DNA from: NBLH01 sp050296515
GTDB lineage: Bacteria > Bacteroidota > Bacteroidia > Bacteroidales > NBLH01
NCBI GenBank assembly: GCA_050296515.1
Contig: JBNKRJ010000026.1
Location: 1 to 64,000 of the forward strand
Reading direction: 5' to 3'
DNA: 64,000 bases
This document shows positions 44,315-53,630 of the stretch, one piece after another. The notes below the pieces were generated by a model, which was not told the DNA's origin, made no database searches, and saw only the letters and a program-made list of their open reading frames with translations. The translations under genes and the position numbers were made by a program. The number at the start of each line of letters is the position of its first letter. Position 1 is the stretch's first letter.

Positions 44315-45745
44315 TTACACATAACTCACTTTCAGCATATTTGCCCGCCCTTTTTCCCTCATGCGTAAGTCTCCGACATGAACAACGATGTTTCCGTCTT
44401 CTAAGTGTTTTTTTTCTTTCAGAAAATCAACTGTGGCGTTAATAGCTTGTTCGATAAACTTGTGTTTTTCGGGATAATAGAACGCTCTAATTCCCCAAAC
44501 CAGGCTTAGTTTTGAAACCAGTTCTCTGGTTGAAGTAAATACATAAATACTTGCTTTAGGCCTGTGACTGGCAACTTTTATTGCTGTATGCCCACTGTGT
44601 GTGAATACAATTATTGCATTGGCCTCTACCTGTTTAGCCATTTGACTCACATTGTAACAAACCGAATCAGCTATAAAAGTTTGATTAAAACCAACAGGAG
44701 GATTATCGAGGTAAAAATTATATGCATTTTCTTCGGTGTGTTGAATTACCTTATGCATGCTATTAATTACCTCCACAGGAAATTTTCCAACCGAAGTTTC
44801 ACCACTCAACATTAAGGTGTCGGCTCCCATCAGAACAGCTGAAGCAACATCGTTCACCTCAGCCCGGGTTGGTCGAAAGTTATTAATCATTCCCTCCATC
44901 ATTTGCGTAGCAATGATTACTGGTTTTGATGCATTGTAACACATTTCTACCATTGAGCGCTGCAATAGTGGGACAGTATAAAAATCAACCTCAACGCCTA
45001 AATCGCCACGTGCTACCATAATCCCGTCTGTTAAGTCTATGATGGCCTTAATATTGGTCAAAGCTTCGGGTTTTTCAATTTTTGCAATAACCAGTGCCTT
45101 CTTTTTTTTCTTTTTAATGATTTCTTTAAGTTCAACAATATCAGTTACTTCACGAACAAAAGATAAGGCAATCCAATCGACATTTTGTTCAAGTGCAAAA
45201 TCCAAATCTTTTAAATCTTTTTCGGATAAACAGGGCTGGGATATTTTTGTGTTGGGTAAGTTGACACCTTTACGGGGTTTTAGAGTACCTCCATAAATTA
45301 CTTTTGCAACCACCTTGTCCTTTTTATTCGTTTCAGTAACTTCAAGTTTTATTTTTCCATCATCAATTAAAATGCTTTCACCAGTTTCAACATCCTGTGG
45401 AAATTGCTGATAACTCATGTAAAGATGTTCCCTTGTTCCGATACATTCTTTGGTCTCAAATACAATTTCATCGCCGGGTTGTAAATCAAGCTCATTGTTT
45501 TCAATTTCACCCACACGAAGCTTTGGCCCTTGTAAATCTGCTAATATTGAAACACTTAGTGATAATTCTTCGTTTATTTCGCGAATGTTGTTGATTACTT
45601 TTAGATGCTCCTCGTGTTTCCCATGCGAAAAGTTTAACCTGCACACATCAACACCTGCCAGTATCATTTTTTTCAACACCTCTTTTGATGAGGATGCAGG
45701 GCCAATAGTTGCAATTATTTTAGTATGAGAGTAGCTTGATTTCAT
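44315..45745 (-). CDS. pyk: Pyruvate kinase
   Basis: The last step of glycolysis: phosphoenolpyruvate and ADP to pyruvate and ATP. The start is set at MKSSYSHTKIIATIGPASSS (45745). Motifs: VDVCRLNFSHG, ADLQGPKLRVG, VIAKIEKPEAL (catalytic Lys), IMVARGDLGVEV, and TRAEVNDVASAV. About 476 residues. 270 bp upstream of the start of dnaE in the same direction. Confidence 0.95.
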   Translation of the reverse strand: MKSSYSHTKIIATIGPASSSKEVLKKMILAGVDVCRLNFSHGKHEEHLKVINNIREINEELSLSVSILADLQGPKLRVGEIENNELDLQPGDEIVFETKECIGTREHLYMSYQQFPQDVETGESILIDDGKIKLEVTETNKKDKVVAKVIYGGTLKPRKGVNLPNTKISQPCLSEKDLKDLDFALEQNVDWIALSFVREVTDIVELKEIIKKKKKKALVIAKIEKPEALTNIKAIIDLTDGIMVARGDLGVEVDFYTVPLLQRSMVEMCYNASKPVIIATQMMEGMINNFRPTRAEVNDVASAVLMGADTLMLSGETSVGKFPVEVINSMHKVIQHTEENAYNFYLDNPPVGFNQTFIADSVCYNVSQMAKQVEANAIIVFTHSGHTAIKVASHRPKASIYVFTSTRELVSKLSLVWGIRAFYYPEKHKFIEQAINATVDFLKEKKHLEDGNIVVHVGDLRMREKGRANMLKVSYV

Positions 45746-45787
45746 ATTTTCACAGTTTGAGATTATTGTTGCACATAAAGTTAGCAT

Positions 45788-46385
45788 TTTATCGTGACAA
45801 ATGTGCTGAAATTAGAAGCTTGTAAATAAATATAGCTATTTCTTAACTTCTTTTAAATCCCTGTTTTAAACTAAAAACACGAGCATACATTCTAAAATAC
45901 AATTGCTTATGCATTGTAAATTTCGCTGTATTTATTCATCATCATTCAACCAGTAATTATGTCAATAAAAAGAATTACTCCCTACTTTTTGGCCTGCTCA
46001 ATTGTAACTGATGTTTTCCAAGTTAGTTTTAAGAATAAAATGATTCTGTCATTAATAAGGGTAAATTGGTTGATCGGCCTCATGGAAAACTTTTCACGGA
46101 TTGCAGTCAAGCCCTGGTAAAACCGGGAAGCTGAGAATTTATTCGAAGATCCCCCCCCCGGTTGCACTTAGGTTTGGTAAAAGACGAGGAAGGTTTTCCA
46201 TGAAGCCGATTGCTCAACAAATACAATTTTCAGGACTTAATCTCTTAGTTTTATATCTTACAACATAATTTTAAACCAGAGCCACTCTATTTTGTTTCAA
46301 ACAATGATTTCGTTTCTGGCTAATTTAACTCAATTAGAATATCTTTACGCCTCAATAGTTAATCATAAATTTAAAATTTACATTC
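45788..46385. other. Long intergenic region with a fold-back element
   Basis: No convincing gene. From 46069 to 46218 there is an inverted-repeat structure (listed separately). The rest is AT-rich DNA with no tRNA-like cloverleaf that I can see. Confidence 0.5.
46069..46218. repeat. 150-bp fold-back element
   Basis: The ends GTTGA(n)TCGGCCTCATGGAAAAC and GTTTTCCATGAAGCCGA(n)TCAAC are complementary apart from one mismatch and a 4-base bulge (arms 46069-46090 and 46193-46218). Between them lie a smaller hairpin CCCTGGTaaaACCGGG (46112-46127) and a run of nine C (46151-46159). There is no target duplication that I can identify. It could be a MITE, an RNA structure or an intron relic. Confidence 0.55.
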
Positions 46386-47240
46386 ATGAAACACATCTTT
46401 CTGTTATCTATGCTGGTTTGTATAGGAATAACCTCAATAAGTCAAACTATTACAGGAAAAGTTGTAGATGCACAAACTGGCAGCCCTTTGATGTATGCAA
46501 GTATGGGTGTTGTAAACACTCGTTTTGGAACAATTACTAATGAAAAGGGAGAGTTTACTTTATCGCTCAAAGATGTTAGTTCTGATTTAACCCTGAAGAT
46601 ATCAATGATTGGATATGAAGCAAAATCATTCAAATTAAAAGAGCTTTCAGATAACAATAATACAATTAAACTTGAACAGAAAACTGTTAATATCCAAGAA
46701 GTAATTGTTAAGTCTGGTGGGGAAATAAGAACAGTTGGTACGAAAAAATATTCCATGCACAAAGTTTGTGGATGGGAGGGAAATAGAAGGGGACAAGGGC
46801 ACGAAATAGGAACAGCTGTTGACCTTGGACAAGCGCCTGTTAGGCTTGAAAAGCTTCATATTCATATAGATAAACAATCATTTGACTCAAGTCTTTTTCG
46901 TTTGCACATAAGAACCCTTAAAGATAAGTTACCGAATGAAGAGTTACTAAGTGAAGATATAATTTTACCTGTTTCCGGTTACAAAGGTTGGGTCGAATTT
47001 GATTTAAGCAAATACAACATTGTACTAAAAGGTGAAGTGGCGCTTAGTCTTGAGTGGCTTGAAGTATTAAAGCTTAATCCTAAAAAGCTTATAAGTGTTA
47101 ATGGAAGACCTAAATCGGCCAATGTGCTTTTTTCAATGAAGAAAAAAGAGGGGTGCAGTTTTACCAAATGGGGAGTTGAAGATAAATGGAGAAGATGGGA
47201 TGATGCCAGTCCAACTTTTTACCTGACTGTATATGAGTAA
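46386..47240 (+). CDS. Exported protein with carboxypeptidase-regulatory-like domain
   Basis: A 284-residue protein with signal peptide (FLLSMLVCIGITSIS). Residues 22-105 form a CarboxypepD_reg-like beta-sandwich (ITGKVVDAQTGSPLMYASMGVVNTRFGTITNEKGEFTLSL ... LTLKISMIGYE), as at the N-terminus of SusC-type receptors. The second half (about 110-284) is a conserved-looking beta domain with APVRLEKLHIHIDKQSF and VEFDLSKYNIVLKGEVALSLEWLE; it is not a plug or barrel. Role unknown, envelope located. The gene is alone. Confidence 0.75.
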   Translation: MKHIFLLSMLVCIGITSISQTITGKVVDAQTGSPLMYASMGVVNTRFGTITNEKGEFTLSLKDVSSDLTLKISMIGYEAKSFKLKELSDNNNTIKLEQKTVNIQEVIVKSGGEIRTVGTKKYSMHKVCGWEGNRRGQGHEIGTAVDLGQAPVRLEKLHIHIDKQSFDSSLFRLHIRTLKDKLPNEELLSEDIILPVSGYKGWVEFDLSKYNIVLKGEVALSLEWLEVLKLNPKKLISVNGRPKSANVLFSMKKKEGCSFTKWGVEDKWRRWDDASPTFYLTVYE

Positions 47241-47267
47241 AATAAATTGACTGTGTAAAATTACATA

Positions 47268-48005
47268 TTGTTGGTATTTTTGTTTTTTCAATATCAATAT
47301 TTATTACAATCACAGGTGGTGACAGATAAAAAAACAAAGGTTTACTTAATTCCCGGGCAGGGAGCTGATTACAGGTTGTTTTCGAAACTTCATCTTGATG
47401 ATAAATTTGATACAGTTTACATCCATTATTCAGCACCACCCAAAAGATGCAGCCTGAAAAATTATGCAAGGCTTTTGTCACAACAAATTGACACGTCTGA
47501 AAATTTCATCCTGATTGGGGTTTCAATTGGCGGAATGATTGCTGTGGAAATGAGTGAATTGTTTCAACCCTTGCAAACTATTATCATATCAAGTGCAAAA
47601 TGCAGGAAGGAGTTGCCACACAGGTATCGCTTTATGCGGATTATCCCTTTACAAAAGCTTGTTCCTGCCATATTTTATAAATGGGGAGCTTTTGTAGCAC
47701 AACCTATGATTGAGCCCGATCGGAAACACGGTAAACCTATTTTTATAGCAATGCTAAAAGATAAAGAGCCCCGGTTTTTAAAACGAACTGCCAACATGAT
47801 AATAAATTGGGATAGAGCTAGTTATTCAAACTCGATATTTCATATACATGGAACAAATGATCATACCCTGCCATTGCGGTTTGTCAAACCAGACAAAACC
47901 GTTTCAGGAGGTTCACATATGATGGTACTTACCCGTGCTGATGAGGTAAATCAGATACTTAAAGAATTTCTTGAAAATATTAAAGATAAACTTAGAATTT
48001 TATAA
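47268..48005 (+). CDS. Alpha/beta hydrolase
   Basis: A 245-residue protein. Lipase-like start KVYLIPGQGADYRLFSKLHLD, nucleophile elbow LIGVSIGGMIAVEM (G-x-S-x-G), and C-terminal HIHGTNDHTLPL (Asp) and GGSHMMV (His). The start is uncertain: TTG at 47268 would give a short hydrophobic leader; a GTG further in gives a soluble form. It overlaps the next gene by 1 bp. Substrate unknown. Confidence 0.75.
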   Translation: MLVFLFFQYQYLLQSQVVTDKKTKVYLIPGQGADYRLFSKLHLDDKFDTVYIHYSAPPKRCSLKNYARLLSQQIDTSENFILIGVSIGGMIAVEMSELFQPLQTIIISSAKCRKELPHRYRFMRIIPLQKLVPAIFYKWGAFVAQPMIEPDRKHGKPIFIAMLKDKEPRFLKRTANMIINWDRASYSNSIFHIHGTNDHTLPLRFVKPDKTVSGGSHMMVLTRADEVNQILKEFLENIKDKLRIL

Positions 48006-48346
48006 TGAGTAATAATCTTCACTTTTTCCAACCAATTGTTCATTATGGCTTGCATTTGCTATTCCCAGGAGTGCTGGCATGGTTGTTTTTTAGAACAGTT
48101 TGGAAAAAGGCGTGGTTAATTATGCTTGCAACTATGCTTGTTGACCTGGACCACCTGTTTGCAAATCCCATTTTCGATCCGACCCGATGTAGTATTGGTT
48201 TTCATCCTTTACATTCTTATCCTGCAATTATCATTTATTTTTTGCTCATATTTATTCCAAATTTTAAAGTGAGAATAATTGCCATAGGTTTGCTTTTTCA
48301 TATGGCAACTGATTTGCTCGACTGTTATCTAAGTTCATCCTTTTAA
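48005..48346 (+). CDS. DUF6122-type small membrane protein
   Basis: A 113-residue membrane protein with about four helices, recognised by HYGLHLLFPGVLAWLFF, MLVDLDHLFANPIFDPTRCSIGFHPLHSYPAI (conserved D-LDH, H-P-L-H) and LLFHMATDLLDC. The paired histidines and aspartates suggest a metal-dependent hydrolase-like site (as in YdjM/metal-dependent membrane hydrolases), but this is not proven. Translationally coupled to the hydrolase (TAATG). Confidence 0.75.
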   Translation: MSNNLHFFQPIVHYGLHLLFPGVLAWLFFRTVWKKAWLIMLATMLVDLDHLFANPIFDPTRCSIGFHPLHSYPAIIIYFLLIFIPNFKVRIIAIGLLFHMATDLLDCYLSSSF

Positions 48347-48414
48347 TCTAAATAAGACGGCTGGAATTCATTCTTGTTTTGTTAAATTCACTCCTGTTGA
48401 ATCATTTAAACTTA

Positions 48415-49308
48415 ATGAATATGAGTGAATTAAAAAAAGAAAACATTAAGCAGGAAGTCTTTGATTTATACGATGACTATGCGCATAATAAAATTAGCAG
48501 AAGACAGTTTGTTGAAAAGCTTTCCTTGTACGCAGTTGGAGGAATTACTGTTGCCTCGTTGCTAAGTTTTATGATGCCTGATTATGAAACTACTGCAACT
48601 ATCAAAAGTGACAATCCAGGAATTGAAACAGAATACATTTTTTATGAATCACCAAAGGGCGGTGGAAAAATTAGAGCCTTACTTGCCATACCTGCTAATG
48701 AAAAGGGGAAATTGCCTGGTATTGTGGTTGTTCACGAAAACAGGGGTTTAAATCCTTATATTGAGGATGTTGCACGAAGAGCTGCTGCTGAAGGGTTTAT
48801 TGCTCTGGCTCCTGATGCACTTACTCCATTAGGTGGCTACCCCGGAAATGATGATGATGGAAGGGAATTACAGAAGAAAAGGGATAGAAATGAAATGCTG
48901 GAAGATTTTATTGCTGCTTATGAATATCTTAAGAAGCACAAGAGTTGCTCCGGAAAAGTGGGGGTGGTTGGCTTTTGTTTTGGAGGATGGATTTCAAATA
49001 TGATGGCCGTTAAAATACCTGATTTACAAGCTGCTGTACCATTTTACGGAACGCAACCGTCCGCTGAAGAAACGGCATTAATAAAGGCTCCACTAATGAT
49101 TCATTATGCTGAGCTTGATAAGAGAGTGAACGAAGGCTGGCCTGCATACGAGAAAGCATTAAAGACGAATAAAATTGACTATGTTGCTCATTTTTACCCA
49201 AATGTAAATCATGGATTTCATAATAACACTACTCCAAGATACGATGAAGCTAGTGCAACGCTTGCATGGAAGCGAACGATAGATTTCTTCAACAAAAAAC
49301 TTAAATAG
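48415..49308 (+). CDS. Dienelactone hydrolase family protein
   Basis: About 297 residues. The N-terminal part has KISRRQFVEKLSLYAVGGITVASLLSF, a twin-arginine-like signal (RRQF) with a hydrophobic stretch, so it is probably exported folded. Hydrolase core: VVVHENRGLNPYIEDVARR, GVVGFCFGGW (nucleophile Cys), YAELDKRV (Asp) and PNVNHGFHNN (His). It would open lactones or esters; the substrate is unknown. The start at the first ATG of an ATGAATATG pair is used. Confidence 0.85.
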   Translation: MNMSELKKENIKQEVFDLYDDYAHNKISRRQFVEKLSLYAVGGITVASLLSFMMPDYETTATIKSDNPGIETEYIFYESPKGGGKIRALLAIPANEKGKLPGIVVVHENRGLNPYIEDVARRAAAEGFIALAPDALTPLGGYPGNDDDGRELQKKRDRNEMLEDFIAAYEYLKKHKSCSGKVGVVGFCFGGWISNMMAVKIPDLQAAVPFYGTQPSAEETALIKAPLMIHYAELDKRVNEGWPAYEKALKTNKIDYVAHFYPNVNHGFHNNTTPRYDEASATLAWKRTIDFFNKKLK

Positions 49309-49363
49309 AAACGAAAGCATAGCTGAATATGCAATAAAAACGTTATTTTTATTGCAAAAAATC

Positions 49364-50275
49364 ATGAAGTTTTCCCTAATGCTCGCCTTTTTATTGTTTT
49401 TGGCTTGTAATCACCCTGCAGAAGATACAGTTAAAACGCAAAAAAAAGTTCGACCTCAGCTAAGTAGTTATTCTAAACTTGCTCCTCTGCACAAAAAACT
49501 TGGAGTACCAAGGCCCGGTGACTGGCTCTATGATCACGATGAAAAAGGCCAGGCTTTTGGGAATTATATTACTGATATAAGAATGTGCCCAAATGACACC
49601 ATGAAGCGAATAGTTATTTTACCACTCGGGTTATTTAATAATTTGGAAATAAGATTGTTAAAAGAGACTGCAAATTATGCAAGTATATTTTTTATGCTTG
49701 ATGTTGAGTTATTTGGTGCTGTTTCAGATAAAGTGGTCCCCAAAGATTCCAGACGAGAAAGATATTATGGGGATCAGCTTCTTACCAAATACATTTTAAA
49801 GCATGTTTTGTTAGAAAACATTCCAGATAGTACTTTATCATTCATTGCAATTACCAATAAAGATCTTTATCCTGCTGACGATTGGAATTTTGTTTTCGGA
49901 CAGGCTTCTTTGAAGAAAAGAGTAGGAGTTTCATCTTATCGTAGATATTTTGAAGACCAGTTGGATTCAACCAATTTTGATATTTGCTTCAACCGAATAA
50001 TCAAAACAACTACTCATGAGCTTTGCCATATGTTTGGATTAAAACATTGCAGAATTTACAAATGCCTGGTTAATGGAAGCAACAATATGGACGAGGCCGA
50101 TAGTAAGCCACTTTGGCTGTGTCCTGAATGCCTGGCAAAGCTGCAAAACTGCATTGGGTTTGATTTGTTTGAGCGTTATGATAAATTAACTGAGTTTTTC
50201 ACTGAAAACAAAATGCTTACAGAAGCAAATCATTATAAAAAATCCAAGCAGCTAATGTTGGCTCAAAATGATTAA
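49364..50275 (+). CDS. Archaemetzincin-like zinc metallopeptidase, lipoprotein
   Basis: About 303 residues. The signal peptide ends in lipobox FLAC (SPII). HELCHMFGLKHC followed by RIYKC matches the archaemetzincin signature HExxHxxGx3Cx4C, with M and the later CPEC pair also in place (NMDEADSKPLWLCPEC), so both zinc sites are complete. Archaemetzincins act as aminopeptidase-like enzymes; this one would be in the periplasm. The ATG at 49364 is chosen for its clean leader. Confidence 0.87.
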   Translation: MKFSLMLAFLLFLACNHPAEDTVKTQKKVRPQLSSYSKLAPLHKKLGVPRPGDWLYDHDEKGQAFGNYITDIRMCPNDTMKRIVILPLGLFNNLEIRLLKETANYASIFFMLDVELFGAVSDKVVPKDSRRERYYGDQLLTKYILKHVLLENIPDSTLSFIAITNKDLYPADDWNFVFGQASLKKRVGVSSYRRYFEDQLDSTNFDICFNRIIKTTTHELCHMFGLKHCRIYKCLVNGSNNMDEADSKPLWLCPECLAKLQNCIGFDLFERYDKLTEFFTENKMLTEANHYKKSKQLMLAQND

Positions 50276-50292
50276 CTTCACATTAAAAAACA

Positions 50293-50751
50293 ATGAAAAT
50301 AAAGTGTCTGATTTTTATGGGTATACTCTCATTTATTCTAAGCAGCTGTAAAAAACCTGATTTTGATAAACTGGTTTACGAAACATACAATGGGTCTTTA
50401 GCCCCGGAGTATAGAGAACGTGACATTATTGAACTCACAAAAGACAGTATCACATACACTGCTTTTTCACCTAATAGTGAGAACTTTGAATTAACAGTAG
50501 AACAAAAGGAGGTAAGCAAAATTGATAGTACCGATTTCGAAAAAATTAAGAAACAGTTGTACAAGCTTGGAGTTATTACATGCAAATCATCAGAAGACTG
50601 TGATGGTGGCGGTATGCATACAATAACCGGTTATAAAAAAGGGAAGGTGGTCTTTTCAAACACTCATTATGGTTGTGGCGGTGAATGCTCTGGCTTTTAC
50701 GATTTGCTTAAATCCTTAAATGGGTACAAGCATAGTAAAACAAAGGAGTAA
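50293..50751 (+). CDS. Small lipoprotein (DUF6438-like)
   Basis: A 152-residue lipoprotein with lipobox LSSC (C19) then KKPDF. The body has DIIELTKDSITYTAF, SKIDSTDFEKIKKQLYKLG and a cysteine-bearing C-terminus (CKSSEDCDGGGMHTITGYKKGKVVFSNTHYGCGGECSGFYDLLKSL), fitting the small DUF6438 family as I recall it. Starts 17 bp after the archaemetzincin gene, likely the same transcript. Confidence 0.6.
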   Translation: MKIKCLIFMGILSFILSSCKKPDFDKLVYETYNGSLAPEYRERDIIELTKDSITYTAFSPNSENFELTVEQKEVSKIDSTDFEKIKKQLYKLGVITCKSSEDCDGGGMHTITGYKKGKVVFSNTHYGCGGECSGFYDLLKSLNGYKHSKTKE

Positions 50752-50817
50752 TTGTTTGTGGCTTTTATTTTTTACGATAAACTACCACTTAATTAGAAAG
50801 TTTTTATAATAATATAT

Positions 50818-50860
50818 AATATCTGAACATTATATAACTAAAATATAATGCTTAGATATT
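50818..50860. promoter_or_regulatory. Inverted repeat upstream of satD, possible operator
   Basis: AATATCTGAACATTATAT (50818-50835) and ATATAATGCTTAGATATT (50843-50860) are complementary at 16 of 18 positions around a 7-base gap. It lies 40 bp before satD, whose product has a C-terminal helix-turn-helix. Confidence 0.5.
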
Positions 50861-50900
50861 ATTTATTTTAGAAATTTGTATATTGTGATCCAAAACTAAA

Positions 50901-51584
50901 TTGAAATTGAACATTAAAGCTGTCATTACAGGAGATATTGTACACTCAAGAGAAGTGCATGATTTGCAGGTACTTTTGCAAGTGCTTAAGGAAACCATTC
51001 CAGAAATTGAGAAACAACTCAATACCAGAATGGACTTTGAAGTTTATAGAGGCGATAGTTTCCAGATAATGATAGGTAAAGCTGAACATGCAATTAAAAT
51101 TGCGATTTTAATCAGAACAAAACTGCGCTCAAAAACATCATTTTCTGAATCTGAAGAAGCAAATGTCCCATTAGACAATTTATGGGATGCCAGAGTTTCA
51201 ATAGGAATTGGACCAGTAAATAAGCCTGCTAACAAGGTCGTTGAGTCAACAGGGGAGGCGTTTGAACTGTCTGGTAAACAGTTGGATAGCATGAAAAATA
51301 CCCATGAAAGAATTCGCATGGCTTCTACCTGGGGGGCCCTGAACCATCAATTTGAAGTAGTGGCTAAACTTGGAGATGCAATTCTCAGCAGATGGACTTT
51401 AAGTTCATGCGAAGCAGCTTACAGGCATCTTTTGTTTGGTGAAACTCAAAAGCAAATCGCTCAAAAACTAAATATATCACAACCGGCTGTTCACAAACGA
51501 CTTAGCATAGCGAATATAGATGCCATTGAAAGCATGATAAACTATCTAAACCTAACCATAAAAAAACAAATACATGGAATTTGA
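50901..51584 (+). CDS. SatD family protein
   Basis: A 227-residue protein. The N-terminal start AVITGDIVHSREV is the SatD hallmark, followed by FEVYRGDSFQIMIG and a nucleotidyl-cyclase-like region VSIGIGPV. The C-terminus has a helix-turn-helix of the type GETQKQIAQKLNISQPAVHKRLSIANI. The start is TTG (no ATG nearby). It overlaps the DUF3307 gene by 11 bp. SatD was named for its link to acid resistance and phage/restriction-like loci in streptococci; the molecular role is not known. Confidence 0.82.
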   Translation: MKLNIKAVITGDIVHSREVHDLQVLLQVLKETIPEIEKQLNTRMDFEVYRGDSFQIMIGKAEHAIKIAILIRTKLRSKTSFSESEEANVPLDNLWDARVSIGIGPVNKPANKVVESTGEAFELSGKQLDSMKNTHERIRMASTWGALNHQFEVVAKLGDAILSRWTLSSCEAAYRHLLFGETQKQIAQKLNISQPAVHKRLSIANIDAIESMINYLNLTIKKQIHGI

Positions 51585-52302
51585 AAACCTGTTAATACTC
51601 ATTAAACTATTCGCCGCCCATTTGATCGGCGATTTTGTAATTCAACCTGATAGTTGGGTAAAACACAAAGAGGAACACAAATTCAAATCAAAATACCTTT
51701 ATTTTCATTCGCTGTTGCATGGTTTATTGGCATATGTTTTTATTGCCGAATTTGATAAGCCATGGCTTCCACTTTTGGTTGTTTTTATTCACTATGGAAT
51801 AGATATCACCAAGCTGCATTTTAGAAAGAGTTTCACGTTGTTTGCTCTTGATCAAGTTGTTCATTTCCTATCACTTGCAATTTTATGGTTGATTTTTTAC
51901 GAAAAAGCTGACAGGGTTGGAAACCTGCTTGAAGACTTTGTATATAATGATACTTTTTGGCTGGTTGGAACAGCTTATTTAATCGTTTTTTGGCCAGGTT
52001 CAGTTATCATCAACCAGTTTACTCTAAAATGGCAAAAACACCTGGAGGAAAACAGCGACTCAAGCCTTCCGGATGCCGGAAAATGGATTGGCCGACTTGA
52101 AAGAGTTTTAATTCTGACTTTTATCCTTATTAAACAGTTCGAGGCCATTGGCTTTTTGTTAGCTGCAAAATCGGTATTCAGGTTTGGCGATTTAAAAGAT
52201 GAAAGCGACAGAAAGAGAACCGAGTACATTTTAATAGGCACACTAATTAGCTTTACATTTACAATTGCTATTGGACTTTTTATTGCGCTTTTTTTGCGAT
52301 AA
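51574..52302 (+). CDS. DUF3307 family membrane protein
   Basis: A 242-residue inner-membrane protein with about six helices. The N-terminal half has HLIGDFVIQPDSWVKHKEEHKFKSKYLYFHSLLHGLLAYVF and HYGIDITKLHF, the DUF3307 signature with conserved D-x2-Q and H-x2-H/D-x2-K residues. It is coupled to satD (11-bp overlap), an arrangement repeated in many genomes. Role unknown. Confidence 0.82.
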   Translation: MEFENLLILIKLFAAHLIGDFVIQPDSWVKHKEEHKFKSKYLYFHSLLHGLLAYVFIAEFDKPWLPLLVVFIHYGIDITKLHFRKSFTLFALDQVVHFLSLAILWLIFYEKADRVGNLLEDFVYNDTFWLVGTAYLIVFWPGSVIINQFTLKWQKHLEENSDSSLPDAGKWIGRLERVLILTFILIKQFEAIGFLLAAKSVFRFGDLKDESDRKRTEYILIGTLISFTFTIAIGLFIALFLR

Positions 52303-52308
52303 TTGCAA

Positions 52309-52324
52309 CAAAAGGCCTCTTTTG
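52309..52324 (+). terminator. Weak hairpin after DUF3307 gene
   Basis: Stem CAAAAG / CTTTTG with a GCCT loop, 7 bp after the stop; no T run follows. Confidence 0.35.
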
Positions 52325-52443
52325 CTTGTATTTTAAAAGTGAAAGCTTTTAATGAGCAGAAATTTCCGCTTAAATATATGCTGTTGTATTTATTTATGAT
52401 CTACTTTTGTCGACTAATATTTTCACCTTAATAATTTATCATT

Positions 52444-53436
52444 ATGAAAGTAGCAGTTGTTGGTGCCACAGGGTTAGTGGGCACAGTAATGTTAAAGGTT
52501 CTTGAAGAACGAAATTTCCCGGTAACCGAATTAATTCCGGTGGCAAGTCAAAAATCAGTAGGAAAAGAATTAACATTTAAGGGCAAAGGCTATAAGGTGG
52601 TAGGTATGCAAGATGCAGTTAACTTAAGGCCTGACATTGCACTTTTTTCAGCCGGAGGTTCAACCTCAAAAGAATGGGCTCCAAAATTTGCCGAAGTTGG
52701 CACTTTTGTTATTGATAATTCTTCAACCTGGAGAATGTATCCGGATAAAAAGTTAGTGGTTCCGGAAATAAATGCACATTTACTAACAAAAGAGGATAAA
52801 ATAATAGCCAACCCTAACTGTTCAACAATACAACTGGTTGTAGCATTAAACCCATTGCACAAAAAGTATAAAATTAAGCGACTTGTTGTTTCAACATACC
52901 AATCGGTTACAGGAACAGGTGTTAAGGCGGTTGATCAACTTATGGATGAAAGAGCAGGAAAAGAAGCTAAAATGGCTTATCCATATCCCATCGATTTTAA
53001 CTGTTTTCCTCATGGTGGCGATTTTTTAGAAAATGGATATACAACTGAAGAACAGAAACTTATTGATGAAACAAGGAAGATTCTTGGTGATAATTCCATC
53101 ATGGTTTCTCCAACTGTGGTTAGAATTCCAGTTGTAGGTGGTCACTCTGAGGCAGTAAATATTGAATTTGAAAATGACTATAAACTTGAGGATGTCGTTG
53201 AATTATTGAAAAACTCTGAAGGTATCACTTTGCAAGATGTTCCATCTGAGAACATTTATCCAATGCCTAAATATGCAGAAGGAAAAGATGATGTTTTTGT
53301 AGGGCGTATCCGAAGAGACGATTCACAACCAAATAGTTTAAATTTTTGGGTCGTTTCGGATAATTTGCGCAAAGGAGCGGCTACAAATACAATTCAAATT
53401 GCTGAATATCTCGTTAAAGAAGGTTTAGTTTCATAA
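52444..53436 (+). CDS. asd: Aspartate-semialdehyde dehydrogenase
   Basis: Reduces aspartyl phosphate to the semialdehyde for lysine, threonine, methionine and diaminopimelate synthesis. A 330-residue enzyme with VVGATGLVGTVMLKVLEER (NADP), SAGGSTSKEWAPKF, IANPNCSTIQLV (catalytic Cys), PVVGGHSEAV (catalytic His) and a final RKGAATNTIQIAE. Complete. A terminator follows at 53461. Confidence 0.95.
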   Translation: MKVAVVGATGLVGTVMLKVLEERNFPVTELIPVASQKSVGKELTFKGKGYKVVGMQDAVNLRPDIALFSAGGSTSKEWAPKFAEVGTFVIDNSSTWRMYPDKKLVVPEINAHLLTKEDKIIANPNCSTIQLVVALNPLHKKYKIKRLVVSTYQSVTGTGVKAVDQLMDERAGKEAKMAYPYPIDFNCFPHGGDFLENGYTTEEQKLIDETRKILGDNSIMVSPTVVRIPVVGGHSEAVNIEFENDYKLEDVVELLKNSEGITLQDVPSENIYPMPKYAEGKDDVFVGRIRRDDSQPNSLNFWVVSDNLRKGAATNTIQIAEYLVKEGLVS

Positions 53437-53460
53437 CCCGTTATATTTTAATTGTTTAAT

Positions 53461-53493
53461 AAAGCCTGGGAGTTTTTTTATTGCCAGGCTTTT
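53461..53493 (+). terminator. Rho-independent terminator after asd
   Basis: AAAGCCTGG / CCAGGCTTT stem followed by T. Confidence 0.85.
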
Positions 53494-53630
53494 GTTTAAA
53501 TACAACTTATGGATTTATGTTTTTTGTAACTATTAATCGTCTTTTTTGTCAAAGATAAAGCTGTTTCTGGTGAATATTTAAAAGAATGTATTTCCTTTGC
53601 AAAAGCAAATTATCAGGAAACAGCTAGTTA

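Noticed and set aside
45982..46167. Minus-strand ORF in the pyk-46386 gap
   Set aside because: It overlaps the fold-back element and has no start context or recognisable protein pattern.
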